Origin: Oceanisphaera arctica
Lineage (GTDB): Bacteria; Pseudomonadota; Gammaproteobacteria; Enterobacterales; Aeromonadaceae
Direction of reading: 5' to 3'
NCBI RefSeq assembly: GCF_002936955.1
Contig: NZ_MPZM01000006.1
Span: 62,001 to 126,000 of the forward strand
DNA length: 64,000 bases
The position numbers and the translations under genes are program-made. Below, piece after piece: positions 17,613-26,233 of this stretch; position 1 is the first letter of the stretch, and each line of letters opens with the position of its first letter. The notes beneath the pieces are model-generated. The model searched no databases and was not told where the DNA came from. It saw nothing but the letters and a program-made list of their open reading frames with translations.

Positions 17613-18722
17613 TCAGGCAACCAGTTCCATGATCTCCCGAACCGATTTTCCGGCCAGGCCCATTTTATCCAGGGTACGCCCGCTGCAGAAATAGTCGGTT
17701 TCGTTATAGGCGTTGTTGATATGCAGGCAGGATTCGACCAGAGCTGTTTTCACCCCGGCGAGCCGGCCGAACTCGAAGCAGGGCACCAGCAGATAGGCGG
17801 CATCTTCGGTGATATAGCGATCCTGGGCCGATTTTGGGGCGCTATTGAGTTTGCCGTGAGTTTCCGAGGTGCGGTTCAGCTCATAGACACTGTCGGCGTT
17901 CAGGCCATACAGACTGTTCATGGCTTCCAGTTCGGATTTCAGAGTCAGCCCCAGGGCCTCACCTACCGTCAGCCGTTCCTGCTCCATTACCGCAGCCGCC
18001 CGGGCAGTGGCGGTTGAGCAGCAGTCCTTGTAGTAGTTGAACTGGCCGTCGAAGTTTTCCAGCAGGCCCATGTTGAGGGTGGTCAGTAGCGGATGGCCAC
18101 CGAAGTTGATGTTTTCCAGCCCGGCGGCAATCACGTTGTCCAGGGCGGTCAGCGGCAGTGGCATCAGCGGCTGCAGGCGTTTTATGGCCTCTTGCGTGCG
18201 GCTGGCGGGCAGGGCGGCGACCGGTAGCTGCTGCTTCATACCGAGGATGGCCAGCTGAGCCGGGCCGACGATGCGTGTTGCCCAAGGGATGGAGATGGCA
18301 TCGACCAGAGTGACGTCCAGCGCCTGATAACCTTCTTCCTGCCTGATGCGATTAAACACCAGGGAGCCGTAGTTGCCCGGCATCAGCAGTATGGTCTGGC
18401 CATCGCGCAAGTGTGGCAGTATGGCCCTGAATAAGGGTTCCTGAGCGAAAGAGGGTACCGGTAGCACCAAGACATCGGCGAAAGCCACCGCTTCGGCCAG
18501 ATCGCGACTCAGGGTATCGATGGCCTGGGTTCCGGCGAACTCCAGAGGCACGCCATTGAACTCGGCCAGCGCCTGGATACCCCCCCGCCGAGCGATGTCG
18601 TCCAACGGTTGATCGAAGCCGGGAGCGCCATACAGGCAGACCCGGGTTCCCATCAGGGAAAAATGGTAGGCGGCGGTCAGGCCGGCATTGCCGGAGCCGA
18701 TCACGGAGACACGAGAGAACAT
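17613..18722 (-). CDS. Opine/octopine dehydrogenase-family NAD(P)-dependent oxidoreductase
   Basis: A 369-residue enzyme with an N-terminal dinucleotide-binding motif VIGSGNAGLTAA. The C-terminal all-helical half is typical of the octopine/nopaline dehydrogenase family (GLENINFGGHPLLTTLN, SETHGKLNSAP, RYITEDAAYLLVP). Members link or split an amino acid and a 2-oxo acid. The start at 18722 has AGAGGA upstream. It is transcribed with a YfcC-family transporter and sits behind a LysR gene on the same strand, a catabolic layout. Marine animals accumulate opines, so opine use is an attractive guess. The true substrate is not determinable here. Confidence 0.83.
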   Translation of the reverse strand: MFSRVSVIGSGNAGLTAAYHFSLMGTRVCLYGAPGFDQPLDDIARRGGIQALAEFNGVPLEFAGTQAIDTLSRDLAEAVAFADVLVLPVPSFAQEPLFRAILPHLRDGQTILLMPGNYGSLVFNRIRQEEGYQALDVTLVDAISIPWATRIVGPAQLAILGMKQQLPVAALPASRTQEAIKRLQPLMPLPLTALDNVIAAGLENINFGGHPLLTTLNMGLLENFDGQFNYYKDCCSTATARAAAVMEQERLTVGEALGLTLKSELEAMNSLYGLNADSVYELNRTSETHGKLNSAPKSAQDRYITEDAAYLLVPCFEFGRLAGVKTALVESCLHINNAYNETDYFCSGRTLDKMGLAGKSVREIMELVA

Positions 18723-18915
18723 GGTTTTTCCTCTGACGATTGATTGCTGATGGCGCCAGACTAGGAAAAACCGAGAGCTCAGAATAATGCACAGGCCTTC
18801 TTGAACCATGCAGAAAAGACATACTGCAGCGGGTGTCGATATGTAATTGTTTGATGATTAAGATGTTAATTTTATGATGCGTTTCGTCACCATCGGAGAG
18901 AAAGTGTGATCTGTA

Positions 18916-19845
18916 TCACTTTGGTTCGGAGAGATCCCGCATCGGCCCCATGTTCAGTACTATGCCCATGTCTTCGGCCAGCTCGGTAAAGTGCTCGATA
19001 AAGCGCTGGGCATGGCGATTGAGCGGACGCAGGGCCGGGTAGAGAATTTCAAATTCGAATGGCAGTGAAAAGGCCAGGGGCCGCTCTATCACCTCCTTAT
19101 GCTCGCTGGCAATACGGGCAGTAAAGGGGTCCGTGATGGCCATGCCCAGCCCTTCGCGTACCAGAGCTGCCGCCGTGGTGGCCAATGAGACTTCTATCTG
19201 TTCGGTCATATTCAGCTGGTAGCGCCGCAGCAGGGCATCGAACAGGCGCTGGCTGACATCTTTTTCATGACGGATCAACGGCAGTTCGGCCAGATCATCC
19301 ACATCAATATGCGGTTTTTCTGCCAACGGCGAACAGGCCGGTAGCAGGCATACCGACTCGCATTTCACTCGTTGGGCTCTGACTCCGGCCAGTGGCTCAT
19401 CGATAAAGGCAAAGCCGATGTCGGTGGTCTGGCTCTGCACCCTGTGTACGACTTCTTCCGAACGGTAGGTCTTCAGCGCCACTTTCATCTGCGGTGCCTG
19501 GTGCAGAAAGCGGGCCAGGGTTCGGGGCAGAAAGGCATTGGAAAGCAGTGGCATGGCGGCGATATTGAGGCGGCCGAAGCGATGGGCGCGAATGGAGGCG
19601 GCGGCCTGATCCAGCCCGGAGACGGCCTCGAAGGCTCGGGCCACCTCCAGATAAAAGGCTTCGCCATCATCACTGAGCTGCAGCCGGTTGCCTTTGCGGA
19701 TAAACAGCTGAAACCCCAGTCGCTGCTCGAGCGCCGACAACAACCGGCTGACCGCCGGCTGGCTGAGATTAAGCCGCTCGGCGGCGGCGGTGACTGTCTG
19801 ACATTCGACAATGGCCTTGAAAGCATTGAGCTGGGAGAGTTTCAT
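18916..19845 (-). CDS. LysR-family regulator (NocR/OccR-like)
   Basis: 309 residues: an N-terminal winged helix-turn-helix (KLSQLNAFKAIVECQTVTAAAERLNLSQPAVSRLLSALE) and a C-terminal effector-binding domain. The helix-turn-helix and its position upstream of an opine-dehydrogenase-like gene on the same strand recall the NocR/OccR opine regulators, so it probably controls that pair. The start MKLSQL at 19845 fits the family; an ATG six codons earlier is also possible, with AGG close upstream. Confidence 0.88.
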   Translation of the reverse strand: MKLSQLNAFKAIVECQTVTAAAERLNLSQPAVSRLLSALEQRLGFQLFIRKGNRLQLSDDGEAFYLEVARAFEAVSGLDQAAASIRAHRFGRLNIAAMPLLSNAFLPRTLARFLHQAPQMKVALKTYRSEEVVHRVQSQTTDIGFAFIDEPLAGVRAQRVKCESVCLLPACSPLAEKPHIDVDDLAELPLIRHEKDVSQRLFDALLRRYQLNMTEQIEVSLATTAAALVREGLGMAITDPFTARIASEHKEVIERPLAFSLPFEFEILYPALRPLNRHAQRFIEHFTELAEDMGIVLNMGPMRDLSEPK

Positions 19846-19892
19846 AAGGGGTTGGCCTGTCATCCTGATTTAGCCGAATTATACCTATCGAA

Positions 19893-20091
19893 TTAGGGTC
19901 TGTTGACCTTTCGCGGTTAAATTTTGTTCGAGAAAAACGCGTTTAGCCGAACCCGCAGAGCAGCGCTTGTGGGGTCTTGCTACTGCGTTATCGCTTATTT
20001 ATGTAGAGTGACTACAGGGCATAAGCGCTGCCTTGTATCAAGACCCCACAAACTGCTGCAAAAATCATCACGAAAGGTCAACAGACCCTAA
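19893..20091. mobile_element. Non-coding MITE with perfect 21-bp terminal inverted repeats
   Basis: The element begins TTAGGGTCTGTTGACC (19893) and ends with the exact reverse complement (to 20091). The match extends over 21 bases at each end. Inner segments are also complementary (GCGCTTGTGGGGTCTTG near 19966 against CAAGACCCCACAAACTGC near 20039), so it can fold into a long imperfect hairpin. It is 199 bp with no coding capacity. Ends and size match MITEs I associate with Vibrio, Shewanella and Aeromonas genomes; the mobilising transposase is not in this window. Confidence 0.85.
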
Positions 20092-20127
20092 ATATTTTAT
20101 CTTTTTGACTGTTATATCAACCCCGGA

Positions 20128-20166
20128 CAAAGGGCCCGCTTCGCCGACCCGCTCAGGCAAATGCCA
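20128..20166. repeat. Half copy of the intergenic palindromic repeat
   Basis: CAAAGGGCCCGCTTCGCCGAC followed by CCGCTCAGGCAAATGCCA matches the left end and inner arm of the A-type repeats. The right half is missing. It abuts the 3' end of a LysR gene. Confidence 0.7.
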
Positions 20167-20175
20167 CTCACCGTT

Positions 20176-21048
20176 TCAGCCTTTGCCCTGTTGCTGGCAG
20201 AAGGAGATGAAGCGGCGCAGCAGGGCCGAATGGTATTTCTGTTTGTGCCAAACCAGTCGGAGCTTTCGAGACAAGTGAATATTCACATCGATGGCGGCCA
20301 GTCGGCCGGCTGCCAGCCGGTTGCTTACCGCTCGTTTCGAGATAAGGGTTAGCCCCAGGCCATGCTCGACGGCCTGCATCACGGCCTCGAGCGTATTGAA
20401 TTCCAGTATGTTGCCCAGGGCGCCGAGCCGGGGGAGCAGTTCTCGGTCAAACTGCTCGCGATTGCCCGACAGGGGTTCGCGCAACACCCAATTGCAATGG
20501 TCGAGTCTGGTCAGGCCGATGTTGGACTGGCCGGCCAGCGGGTGATCCGAATGGGCGACAATCAGCATTTCGTCGTCGAGCCAGTCCTGGGTGACCAGCG
20601 CAGGATGATGGTTTTCTCCTTCTATCAGCGCCATATCCAGCTCGAAACGGGCCAGCATATCGCACAGGTTGTGGGTATTGGTGATACACACCCTGGCTTG
20701 TAGCCCGGGTTGCTGCGCCAACAGCCTGGGTAGCTGGTAATTACCGATGGTCTGGCTGGCGCCCAACAGCAGGGTGCCACTGGGCTCCCCACTTTCGTCA
20801 AACAGATGCTCTATGTCCGTGACGCGGCTCAGCACTTCTTCGGCCAGAGGCTGCAATTGCCGCCCCTGCGCATTGAGCTTCAGGCGGGGGTGAACCCGGT
20901 CGAACAGGGGATTGCCCAATCGACGTTCCAGCTCGGCCAGCGCCTGCGACAGGGCACCCTTGCTCAGGAAGAGCTCCTCGGCCGCCAGGCCCAGGTTGCC
21001 GTGCCGGGCGATGCTGGTAAACACCTGCAGTTGTTTGAGACTTATCAT
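20176..21048 (-). CDS. LysR-family regulator divergent from a TDT transporter
   Basis: 290 residues with an N-terminal helix-turn-helix (ISLKQLQVFTSIARHGNLGLAAEELFLSKGALSQALAELERRLG) and a LysR substrate domain. It resembles the YeiE/CysB-like subgroup that often sits divergent from the transporter it controls. Only 92 bases separate it from the TDT-family transporter gene, and that gap holds two direct repeats suited to LysR binding. Effector unknown. Confidence 0.88.
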   Translation of the reverse strand: MISLKQLQVFTSIARHGNLGLAAEELFLSKGALSQALAELERRLGNPLFDRVHPRLKLNAQGRQLQPLAEEVLSRVTDIEHLFDESGEPSGTLLLGASQTIGNYQLPRLLAQQPGLQARVCITNTHNLCDMLARFELDMALIEGENHHPALVTQDWLDDEMLIVAHSDHPLAGQSNIGLTRLDHCNWVLREPLSGNREQFDRELLPRLGALGNILEFNTLEAVMQAVEHGLGLTLISKRAVSNRLAAGRLAAIDVNIHLSRKLRLVWHKQKYHSALLRRFISFCQQQGKG

Positions 21049-21084
21049 TTAGAAATACCAAACACTTAGTTTAAATCATTTAGA
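21044..21084. promoter_or_regulatory. Candidate LysR operator (two direct repeats)
   Basis: ATCATTTAGA occurs at 21044-21053 and 21075-21084, 31 bp apart, so both lie on the same face of the helix. The first overlaps the LysR start codon. This arrangement would allow autorepression and activation of the divergent transporter. Inferred from repeat spacing. Confidence 0.45.
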
Positions 21085-21140
21085 TATCATGAATAGATGG
21101 GTTTTTCTATGATGAGAGTCAGTTACCAAGGAGGCCCATC

Positions 21141-22106
21141 ATGCTGACCAGATCCCGCAATCGTTTCGCCGCTGCACCCACCCCCATGGCCGGGTTAGCA
21201 TTAGGCATCGCCAGTCTTGGCTGGTGCTGGGAGAATACCGGACTCTTTTCCGGTGGCGCCCAGGCGCTGGGCGCCGCCATCGCCGCCGCGCTGCTGCTGA
21301 TACTGGTGGGCAAGTTCGTATTGCATCCCCGGCTGCTGGCAGACGATCTGGCGCACCCCGTCGTGGGCAGTGTGGTGCCGACCTTTGCCATGGCGACCAT
21401 GGTGGTCTCCAAGGCGGTAGGCGGTAATCTGGGTACCGGACTCTGGTTGTTTGCGGTGGCGCTGCATCTGGTGTTTCTGGTGACCTTCGTCTGGCATCGG
21501 CTCAAGGATTTTCGCCTGCATCACATGGTGCCCAGCTGGTTTGTTCCGCCGGTGGGTATCATAGTGGCGGCCGTGGCCAGCCCCGGTGGTGCCCTGACAC
21601 CCCTGGCCCTGGGTCTGTTGTGGTTTGGCATGATCTGTTATGCCTTCATGCTGCCGATAATGCTGTATCGACTGATTTTCTGTGCCGAGGTGCCGGATGC
21701 CGCCAAGCCGACCATCGCCATCATGGCCGCACCGGCCAGCCTGTCTCTGGCCGGTTACCTGACGGTGACCAGCAACCCTTCACCTCTGCTGGTGGCGGTA
21801 CTGCTGGGCATAGCGGTGCTGATGACGGCGCTGATTTATCTGGCCCTGACCAGGCTGCTGCGTCTGCCCTTCAGCCCGGGTTATGCGGCCTTTACCTTTC
21901 CGCTGGTGATTAGCGCCACCGCCCTGTTCAAGGTGACTGCACTCGCCGAACACTGGGGGCTGGATGGCCCGACTCAGGAACAGTTGCGCATGCTGGCCGG
22001 CGGTGAGCTGATAGTGGCCACCCTGGTGGTCGCCTATGTGGCCCTGCGTTTCGCGATGTTCTTCGGCCCCCAGCGCAAGGCCGAGCCGGGTCTGGCACAA
22101 TCCTGA
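21141..22106 (+). CDS. TDT-family transporter (TehA/SLAC1-like)
   Basis: A 321-residue membrane protein with about ten hydrophobic segments, of the tellurite-resistance/dicarboxylate transporter family (voltage-dependent anion channel fold). Typical stretches are TPMAGLALGIASLGWCWE, HPVVGSVVPTFAMATMVVSKA, HMVPSWFVPPVGIIVAAVASPG and PFSPGYAAFTFPLVISATALFK. A strong AAGGAGG precedes the ATG. The divergent LysR gene is probably its regulator. Members export or exchange small anions (tellurite, malate, sulfite, nitrate); which one applies here is unknown. Confidence 0.9.
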   Translation: MLTRSRNRFAAAPTPMAGLALGIASLGWCWENTGLFSGGAQALGAAIAAALLLILVGKFVLHPRLLADDLAHPVVGSVVPTFAMATMVVSKAVGGNLGTGLWLFAVALHLVFLVTFVWHRLKDFRLHHMVPSWFVPPVGIIVAAVASPGGALTPLALGLLWFGMICYAFMLPIMLYRLIFCAEVPDAAKPTIAIMAAPASLSLAGYLTVTSNPSPLLVAVLLGIAVLMTALIYLALTRLLRLPFSPGYAAFTFPLVISATALFKVTALAEHWGLDGPTQEQLRMLAGGELIVATLVVAYVALRFAMFFGPQRKAEPGLAQS

Positions 22107-22140
22107 GGCGGCAGGCTTAAACTGCAGACTCGGTGAACGT

Positions 22141-22175
22141 AAAAGGCCGGTGGATGATCCCACCGGCCTTTTTGT
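22141..22175 (+). terminator. Rho-independent terminator of the TDT transporter gene
   Basis: AAAGGCCGGTGG pairs with CCACCGGCCTTT around ATGAT, followed by a T-run. It is shared with the convergent GGDEF-EAL gene, which ends at 22199. Confidence 0.92.
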
Positions 22176-22198
22176 TCTTGTCGTATTACGGAGAATGC

Positions 22199-24343
22199 TC
22201 AGCCGGATCTGGCAGGAGATCTCAAGGAGTTGCCCACCTGGGCAGTGGACTTGATATCGCCGGTAGGGGCCAGCAGTTGTGCCAGTTCCTCGGGCGGTAC
22301 CGCCCTGGAAAACAGGAATCCCTGCAGTTCGTCGCAGCCATGAGCAGCAAGGAAACTCCGTTGGGCATCGGTTTCTACCCCTTCGGCCACCACCTTCATG
22401 TGCAGACGATGAGCCAGTTCGATAATCGCCTGGCTGAGCACAGTATCCCGGGGAATATCCTGCACAAAGGAGCGATCCAGCTTCAGCCGGCTGACCGGGA
22501 ACTGCCGCAGGTAAGATAGTGAAGAATAGCCGGTACCGAAATCATCGATGGATAGCTGTACCCCCAGTTGCCGTATGCGATCGAGAAGGTGGAGCATGGA
22601 TTCACTTTCCTGGATCAGCATGCTTTCGGTCAGTTCCAGCTCAAGGCTGCCGGAAGGTAACCGGGTGTCCTGCAGTATCCGGGCTATGCGTTCGCTCAGA
22701 TCAGGCTGATGCAGCTGGCGTTCCGATAGGTTGACCGCGACCCTGAGCAGGGGCAGCCCTTGCTGCTGCCAGCGTTGCAGCTGGGCACAGGCGCTGCGTA
22801 TTACCCATTCGCCAATGGGGATAATCAAGCCGCTGCGTTCGGCCAGCGGGATGAACTCGTCCGCCAAGAGCAATCCCCTTGTTGGATGATGCCAGCGCAG
22901 CAAGGTTTCCACCGCGACACAGCGACTGTTGGCAGCCTGCACCAGCGGCTGATAGTAGAGACTGAACTGGTTTTTCTCGAGTGCCTGGGCGAGATCGTTT
23001 TCAAGGTTCAAACGCGCGAGGGCTTTCTGGTTCAGTTTTGGCTGATAGAAGTAGAAACCGTTACGACCGTCGGCCTTGGCCTGATACATGGCGATGTCGG
23101 CATGGAGCAGCAGAGTGTCGCTGGATTGTCCGTCTTCAGGGAACTGGGCGATGCCGATACTGGCGCCGATCCGTACCTGTTGTTCATGCAACCAGAAGGG
23201 CTGGGTAAGCAGATCCAGTATACGTTTGGCGACTGACTCGGGGGCGTAGGGTACATCTTGCCGGGTTGGTGTCAGCACGATGGCAAATTCATCACCGCCC
23301 AGGCGGGCGAGGGTGTCATGGTCGCGGATACACTGTAGCAGACGCGGAGCCACCTGCTGCAGGAGCTGATCCCCGGCGGCATGGCCCAGACTGTCGTTGA
23401 CCTCCTTGAACCTGTCCAGATCCAGCATCATCACCGTCACCGGCTCCTTTCTTCGCTGGGCTCGCCGGATCGCCTGCTCCAGCCGGTCTTTATATAACAG
23501 TCGGTTGGGCAGGCAGGTCAGGCTGTCGTGCTGGGCCTGATGTCTGAGTTGGGTCTCCAGCTGTTTCTGGATGGTGATATCGTGGGCCGAGATCATGGCG
23601 CCCACTTGTTCACCCAGTTGGTTATAGATGGGGCAGCCACTGACCAGCAGGAGATGAGGCGTCTGATCCGGCTCCCGGATCATGATTTCTTCCGCTTTGA
23701 TCACTTCGCCGTGCAGGGCGCGGTACAGGGGAAGTTGCTGCAGAGGCAAAGGAATCACGCCGTTCGGGGGGTAGCAGGGAGCGCGATGGCTCCATTCCTC
23801 AAGGGACAGGCCAGGGGTAGCCCAGAGTAAATCTTTCTTGTGACGGTTATTGGAGAGGGTGATCTGGCCATCGATATTACAGGCTACCACCAGGTCATGG
23901 CTCTGTTCCACCACAGCTTCGGTAAATACCTTCGCCTTCAGTTGCTCGGAGGTGCGTTCCTGAACCTGCTGATGCAGGCGTTCTGTCATCTGGTTAAGGG
24001 TCGGGATCCAGCTCAACAGCCCCCATAACAGCAACAAGATACCTACGCCTTCTCCTACCAGCTTTTCCAGAAATGATTGAATTCCGGTGTTGCCAATCAC
24101 CACAAATTGCGCCAGTTCGGGAAATTCGTCGGTGATATCAATCAAGGTAGAGAACAGCAACAGGAAAAAGCCCGCCAGAATTAGATTCCAGCCTTTTTGC
24201 CCTTCGTGACGTTTGTTGCCTGTACGCAGCAGAAAACGGATAATACACAACAGCATCAGCGCCTTTACCAGCTCGATGGTTACATCAAAAGTATCAACGT
24301 TCATCAATATCTCACTGGCGGCATCAAAAATAGCAATCTGCAT
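22199..24343 (-). CDS. Membrane GGDEF-EAL protein (c-di-GMP turnover)
   Basis: A 714-residue signalling protein. It has two or three N-terminal membrane segments (about 20-40, 50-70, 95-112), a coiled linker, a PAS-like region (about 140-260), then GGDEF and EAL domains. LGGDEF (348-353) is intact and the region before it (PLDLDRFKEVND-like) is complete, so cyclase activity is likely. In the EAL domain the signature is ETL (479-481) rather than EAL. The first Glu, and the downstream DDFGTGYSSL, KLDRSFV and VVAEGVET metal and catalytic motifs, are present, so phosphodiesterase activity is plausible. Start at 24343 with AGGA 11 bases upstream; a start at Met14 is also possible. It may feed the cellulose cluster, by inference only. 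Confidence 0.95.
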   Translation of the reverse strand: MQIAIFDAASEILMNVDTFDVTIELVKALMLLCIIRFLLRTGNKRHEGQKGWNLILAGFFLLLFSTLIDITDEFPELAQFVVIGNTGIQSFLEKLVGEGVGILLLLWGLLSWIPTLNQMTERLHQQVQERTSEQLKAKVFTEAVVEQSHDLVVACNIDGQITLSNNRHKKDLLWATPGLSLEEWSHRAPCYPPNGVIPLPLQQLPLYRALHGEVIKAEEIMIREPDQTPHLLLVSGCPIYNQLGEQVGAMISAHDITIQKQLETQLRHQAQHDSLTCLPNRLLYKDRLEQAIRRAQRRKEPVTVMMLDLDRFKEVNDSLGHAAGDQLLQQVAPRLLQCIRDHDTLARLGGDEFAIVLTPTRQDVPYAPESVAKRILDLLTQPFWLHEQQVRIGASIGIAQFPEDGQSSDTLLLHADIAMYQAKADGRNGFYFYQPKLNQKALARLNLENDLAQALEKNQFSLYYQPLVQAANSRCVAVETLLRWHHPTRGLLLADEFIPLAERSGLIIPIGEWVIRSACAQLQRWQQQGLPLLRVAVNLSERQLHQPDLSERIARILQDTRLPSGSLELELTESMLIQESESMLHLLDRIRQLGVQLSIDDFGTGYSSLSYLRQFPVSRLKLDRSFVQDIPRDTVLSQAIIELAHRLHMKVVAEGVETDAQRSFLAAHGCDELQGFLFSRAVPPEELAQLLAPTGDIKSTAQVGNSLRSPARSG

Positions 24344-24708
24344 CTATTATTTTTCCTATCACAGGGAGCAGGGAGCAGGGAGGTAGAGACGTGATAGCTT
24401 GAAGTTGATAGCGTGCGGTGGTCGCTCTATCTCGATATGTCGCGAGCAGGTATGAGATTCCCAATCCATGGGTGGTTCTCCTTAAAATGGAGCCAAGTGG
24501 GCCATCTATAACATGAACAGGCAACGGCAGGTTCAATGTTGACGGGCGCTGCTTGTATTATGAGAATAAAGTTAAGCATAGATCTAACAGATATGTATCT
24601 GTAATGGCTCTTTAATTGATCTTGATTAACCCTGCTTGTTAGATGGCCTGCCGATCAATTAACCACATGCTTCCTTCTGTCGGTGATGACACAGCGCAAC
24701 ATGCCACC
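24344..24708. other. Intergenic region, no gene seen
   Basis: 365 bases upstream of the GGDEF-EAL gene and downstream of the VTT-domain gene. It contains a short tandem run of GGGAGCA near 24363 and an AT-rich stretch at 24560-24640. No convincing promoter, RNA or ORF was identified. Confidence 0.5.
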
Positions 24709-25374
24709 CTAACCGCCGAAAAAGAAAAACCAGATCGGCACCGGCGCCACGGTCAGGGCGATCAGGGTGATAAAGCCGTGAAAAGGAATGAGCCTGCTCA
24801 TGCCCACCACCAGGGCGATGCCGCCACCCCCGCCAATCAGGGTATTGCCCGGCAGGTTAAGAGCGACGGCGATGGTCAGGTAGCGGTGTTTTAACAGCAT
24901 AGGCGCTATGCCCCTGGGGAGTTGCTCGCCGAGTAGTGCCAGCCTTTGTGGCCGGTTCAGCGGCGCAAGTTGATTGATCAGGGCGCTGGCCCGATAAAGA
25001 TGCAGCCAGTTCAGCAGTCGGTAAATCCGCCCGGGGGCAAGGGTTCTGCCGATCAGAAAGCTTAGCGACAGGGCTACAAGGGTACACAGATAGACCAGAA
25101 CGGCGCCCTTGCTGCCCAGCAGCATCATCAATGCCAGGCCGATTTCTATGCCGGGCATGAAGGGCACCGCCATCAGACCGATATAGAGGCAAGCCGCCGC
25201 CAGCACCATTATACCGATCAGTGCATCGTGTTGGAGCAGCAGCTGCAGATCGAGCTGCCGGGCCAGCCAGCTCCCCCCCGCATTCAGCGCGATAACAATA
25301 CCGATCAACAGGGCGAACCTGAGATAGCGGATCAGTCTGGTATTTCCGGAAGGCTCATGATGCGAGTCATTCAT
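24709..25374 (-). CDS. VTT/TVP38-like small membrane protein
   Basis: 221 residues with about six hydrophobic segments. Segments MPGIEIGLALMMLLGSKGAVLVYLCTLVALSLSFLIGR and GNTLIGGGGGIALVVGMSRLI resemble the TVP38/TMEM64 (VTT/DedA-like) membrane family. No enzymatic motif is visible. The start MNDSHHEP at 25374 is preferred because AGGCGG lies just upstream. It lies downstream of the gst gene on the same strand with a 180-base gap. Function unknown; family call moderate. Confidence 0.7.
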   Translation of the reverse strand: MNDSHHEPSGNTRLIRYLRFALLIGIVIALNAGGSWLARQLDLQLLLQHDALIGIMVLAAACLYIGLMAVPFMPGIEIGLALMMLLGSKGAVLVYLCTLVALSLSFLIGRTLAPGRIYRLLNWLHLYRASALINQLAPLNRPQRLALLGEQLPRGIAPMLLKHRYLTIAVALNLPGNTLIGGGGGIALVVGMSRLIPFHGFITLIALTVAPVPIWFFFFGG

Positions 25375-25554
25375 ATACCGCCTAGTGCTGAGTTCAGTCA
25401 CATGCCCTATTCCTTCAGGGTGCCACTTTTTATTTTAGCAGTGTGCCCGGGCGAGCTGGTCGATCTGGGTGGCAGGGGCTGCCTGCTGCAGCCGGATGGT
25501 CCCCCCTGGTCTACTTCGGCCTTTTTTGTTTCCGGGGTGTCTTTTGTCAGTCCT

Positions 25555-26184
25555 TCAGCCGCTATGCGGCGGGTATTCGACCTCAGCCCCTTCGGCGGCT
25601 CGATAGCTCGAGTGGCTGGCCAATTGCTGCTGATAACGCCGAATATTGGGGTAACTCTCTATGGCGTTGTTATTGGCGAGAATATCCAGGATGAAGGACA
25701 TCATGATGTCGGCGCCGGTGAGTTTGTTGGCCACCAGATAATCTCGTCCGGCCAGGCTCTGTTCCAGATGACCGATCACCTTGGCGATTTCGGTGTCGGC
25801 ATAGCGGGCCAGAAAGTTGGTTTCGGCACCGTCCATATCCACGAACAGCTTCAGCAGCAGCGGCAGTATGGCCGAGCTTTCGGCGAAATGGATCCAGTAC
25901 AGATAATCGGCGTAATCTTCGTGACCATGAGCCGGGGCAAGCCGCTCGGGGGCGAAGCGTGCGATCAGGTATTCGGTGATGGCACCCGACTCGGCCAGCA
26001 CCTTGCCGTCGACCTCGATGACCGGGGACTTGCCGAGCGGATGTATCTTGAGCAGCTCGGGGGGAGCCAGCCGCGTTTGTTCATTGCGTTGATAGCGCTC
26101 GATGCGATAGGGCTGGCCCAGTTCTTCCAGCAGCCAGATGATGCGTTTGGATCGAGACTGATTCAGATGATGCAGTGTGATCAT
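25555..26184 (-). CDS. Glutathione S-transferase family protein
   Basis: 209 residues: an N-terminal thioredoxin-fold domain (ITLHHLNQSRSKRIIWLLEELGQPY, GKSPVIEVDGKVLAESGAITEYL, with the GSH-binding ES pair) and a C-terminal helical domain with the conserved N-cap region (LTGADIMMSF). The Ser in HLNQSRS is the likely catalytic residue. It is the last gene of yqhD-curA-gst, a probable electrophile detoxification operon, 49 bases after curA. Confidence 0.92.
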   Translation of the reverse strand: MITLHHLNQSRSKRIIWLLEELGQPYRIERYQRNEQTRLAPPELLKIHPLGKSPVIEVDGKVLAESGAITEYLIARFAPERLAPAHGHEDYADYLYWIHFAESSAILPLLLKLFVDMDGAETNFLARYADTEIAKVIGHLEQSLAGRDYLVANKLTGADIMMSFILDILANNNAIESYPNIRRYQQQLASHSSYRAAEGAEVEYPPHSG

Positions 26185-26201
26185 GTATTGCCTCTCTGTT
26201 G

Positions 26202-26227
26202 AACGGGGCGGCGTTAGCCGCCCCGTT
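26202..26227 (-). other. Intercistronic hairpin between curA-like and gst genes
   Basis: AACGGGGCGGC (26202-26212) pairs perfectly with GCCGCCCCGTT (26217-26227) around GTTA. The 11-bp GC-rich stem lacks a T-run on the transcribed strand. It probably reduces read-through to, or protects, the gst message. Confidence 0.6.
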
Positions 26228-26233
26228 TGGGGG

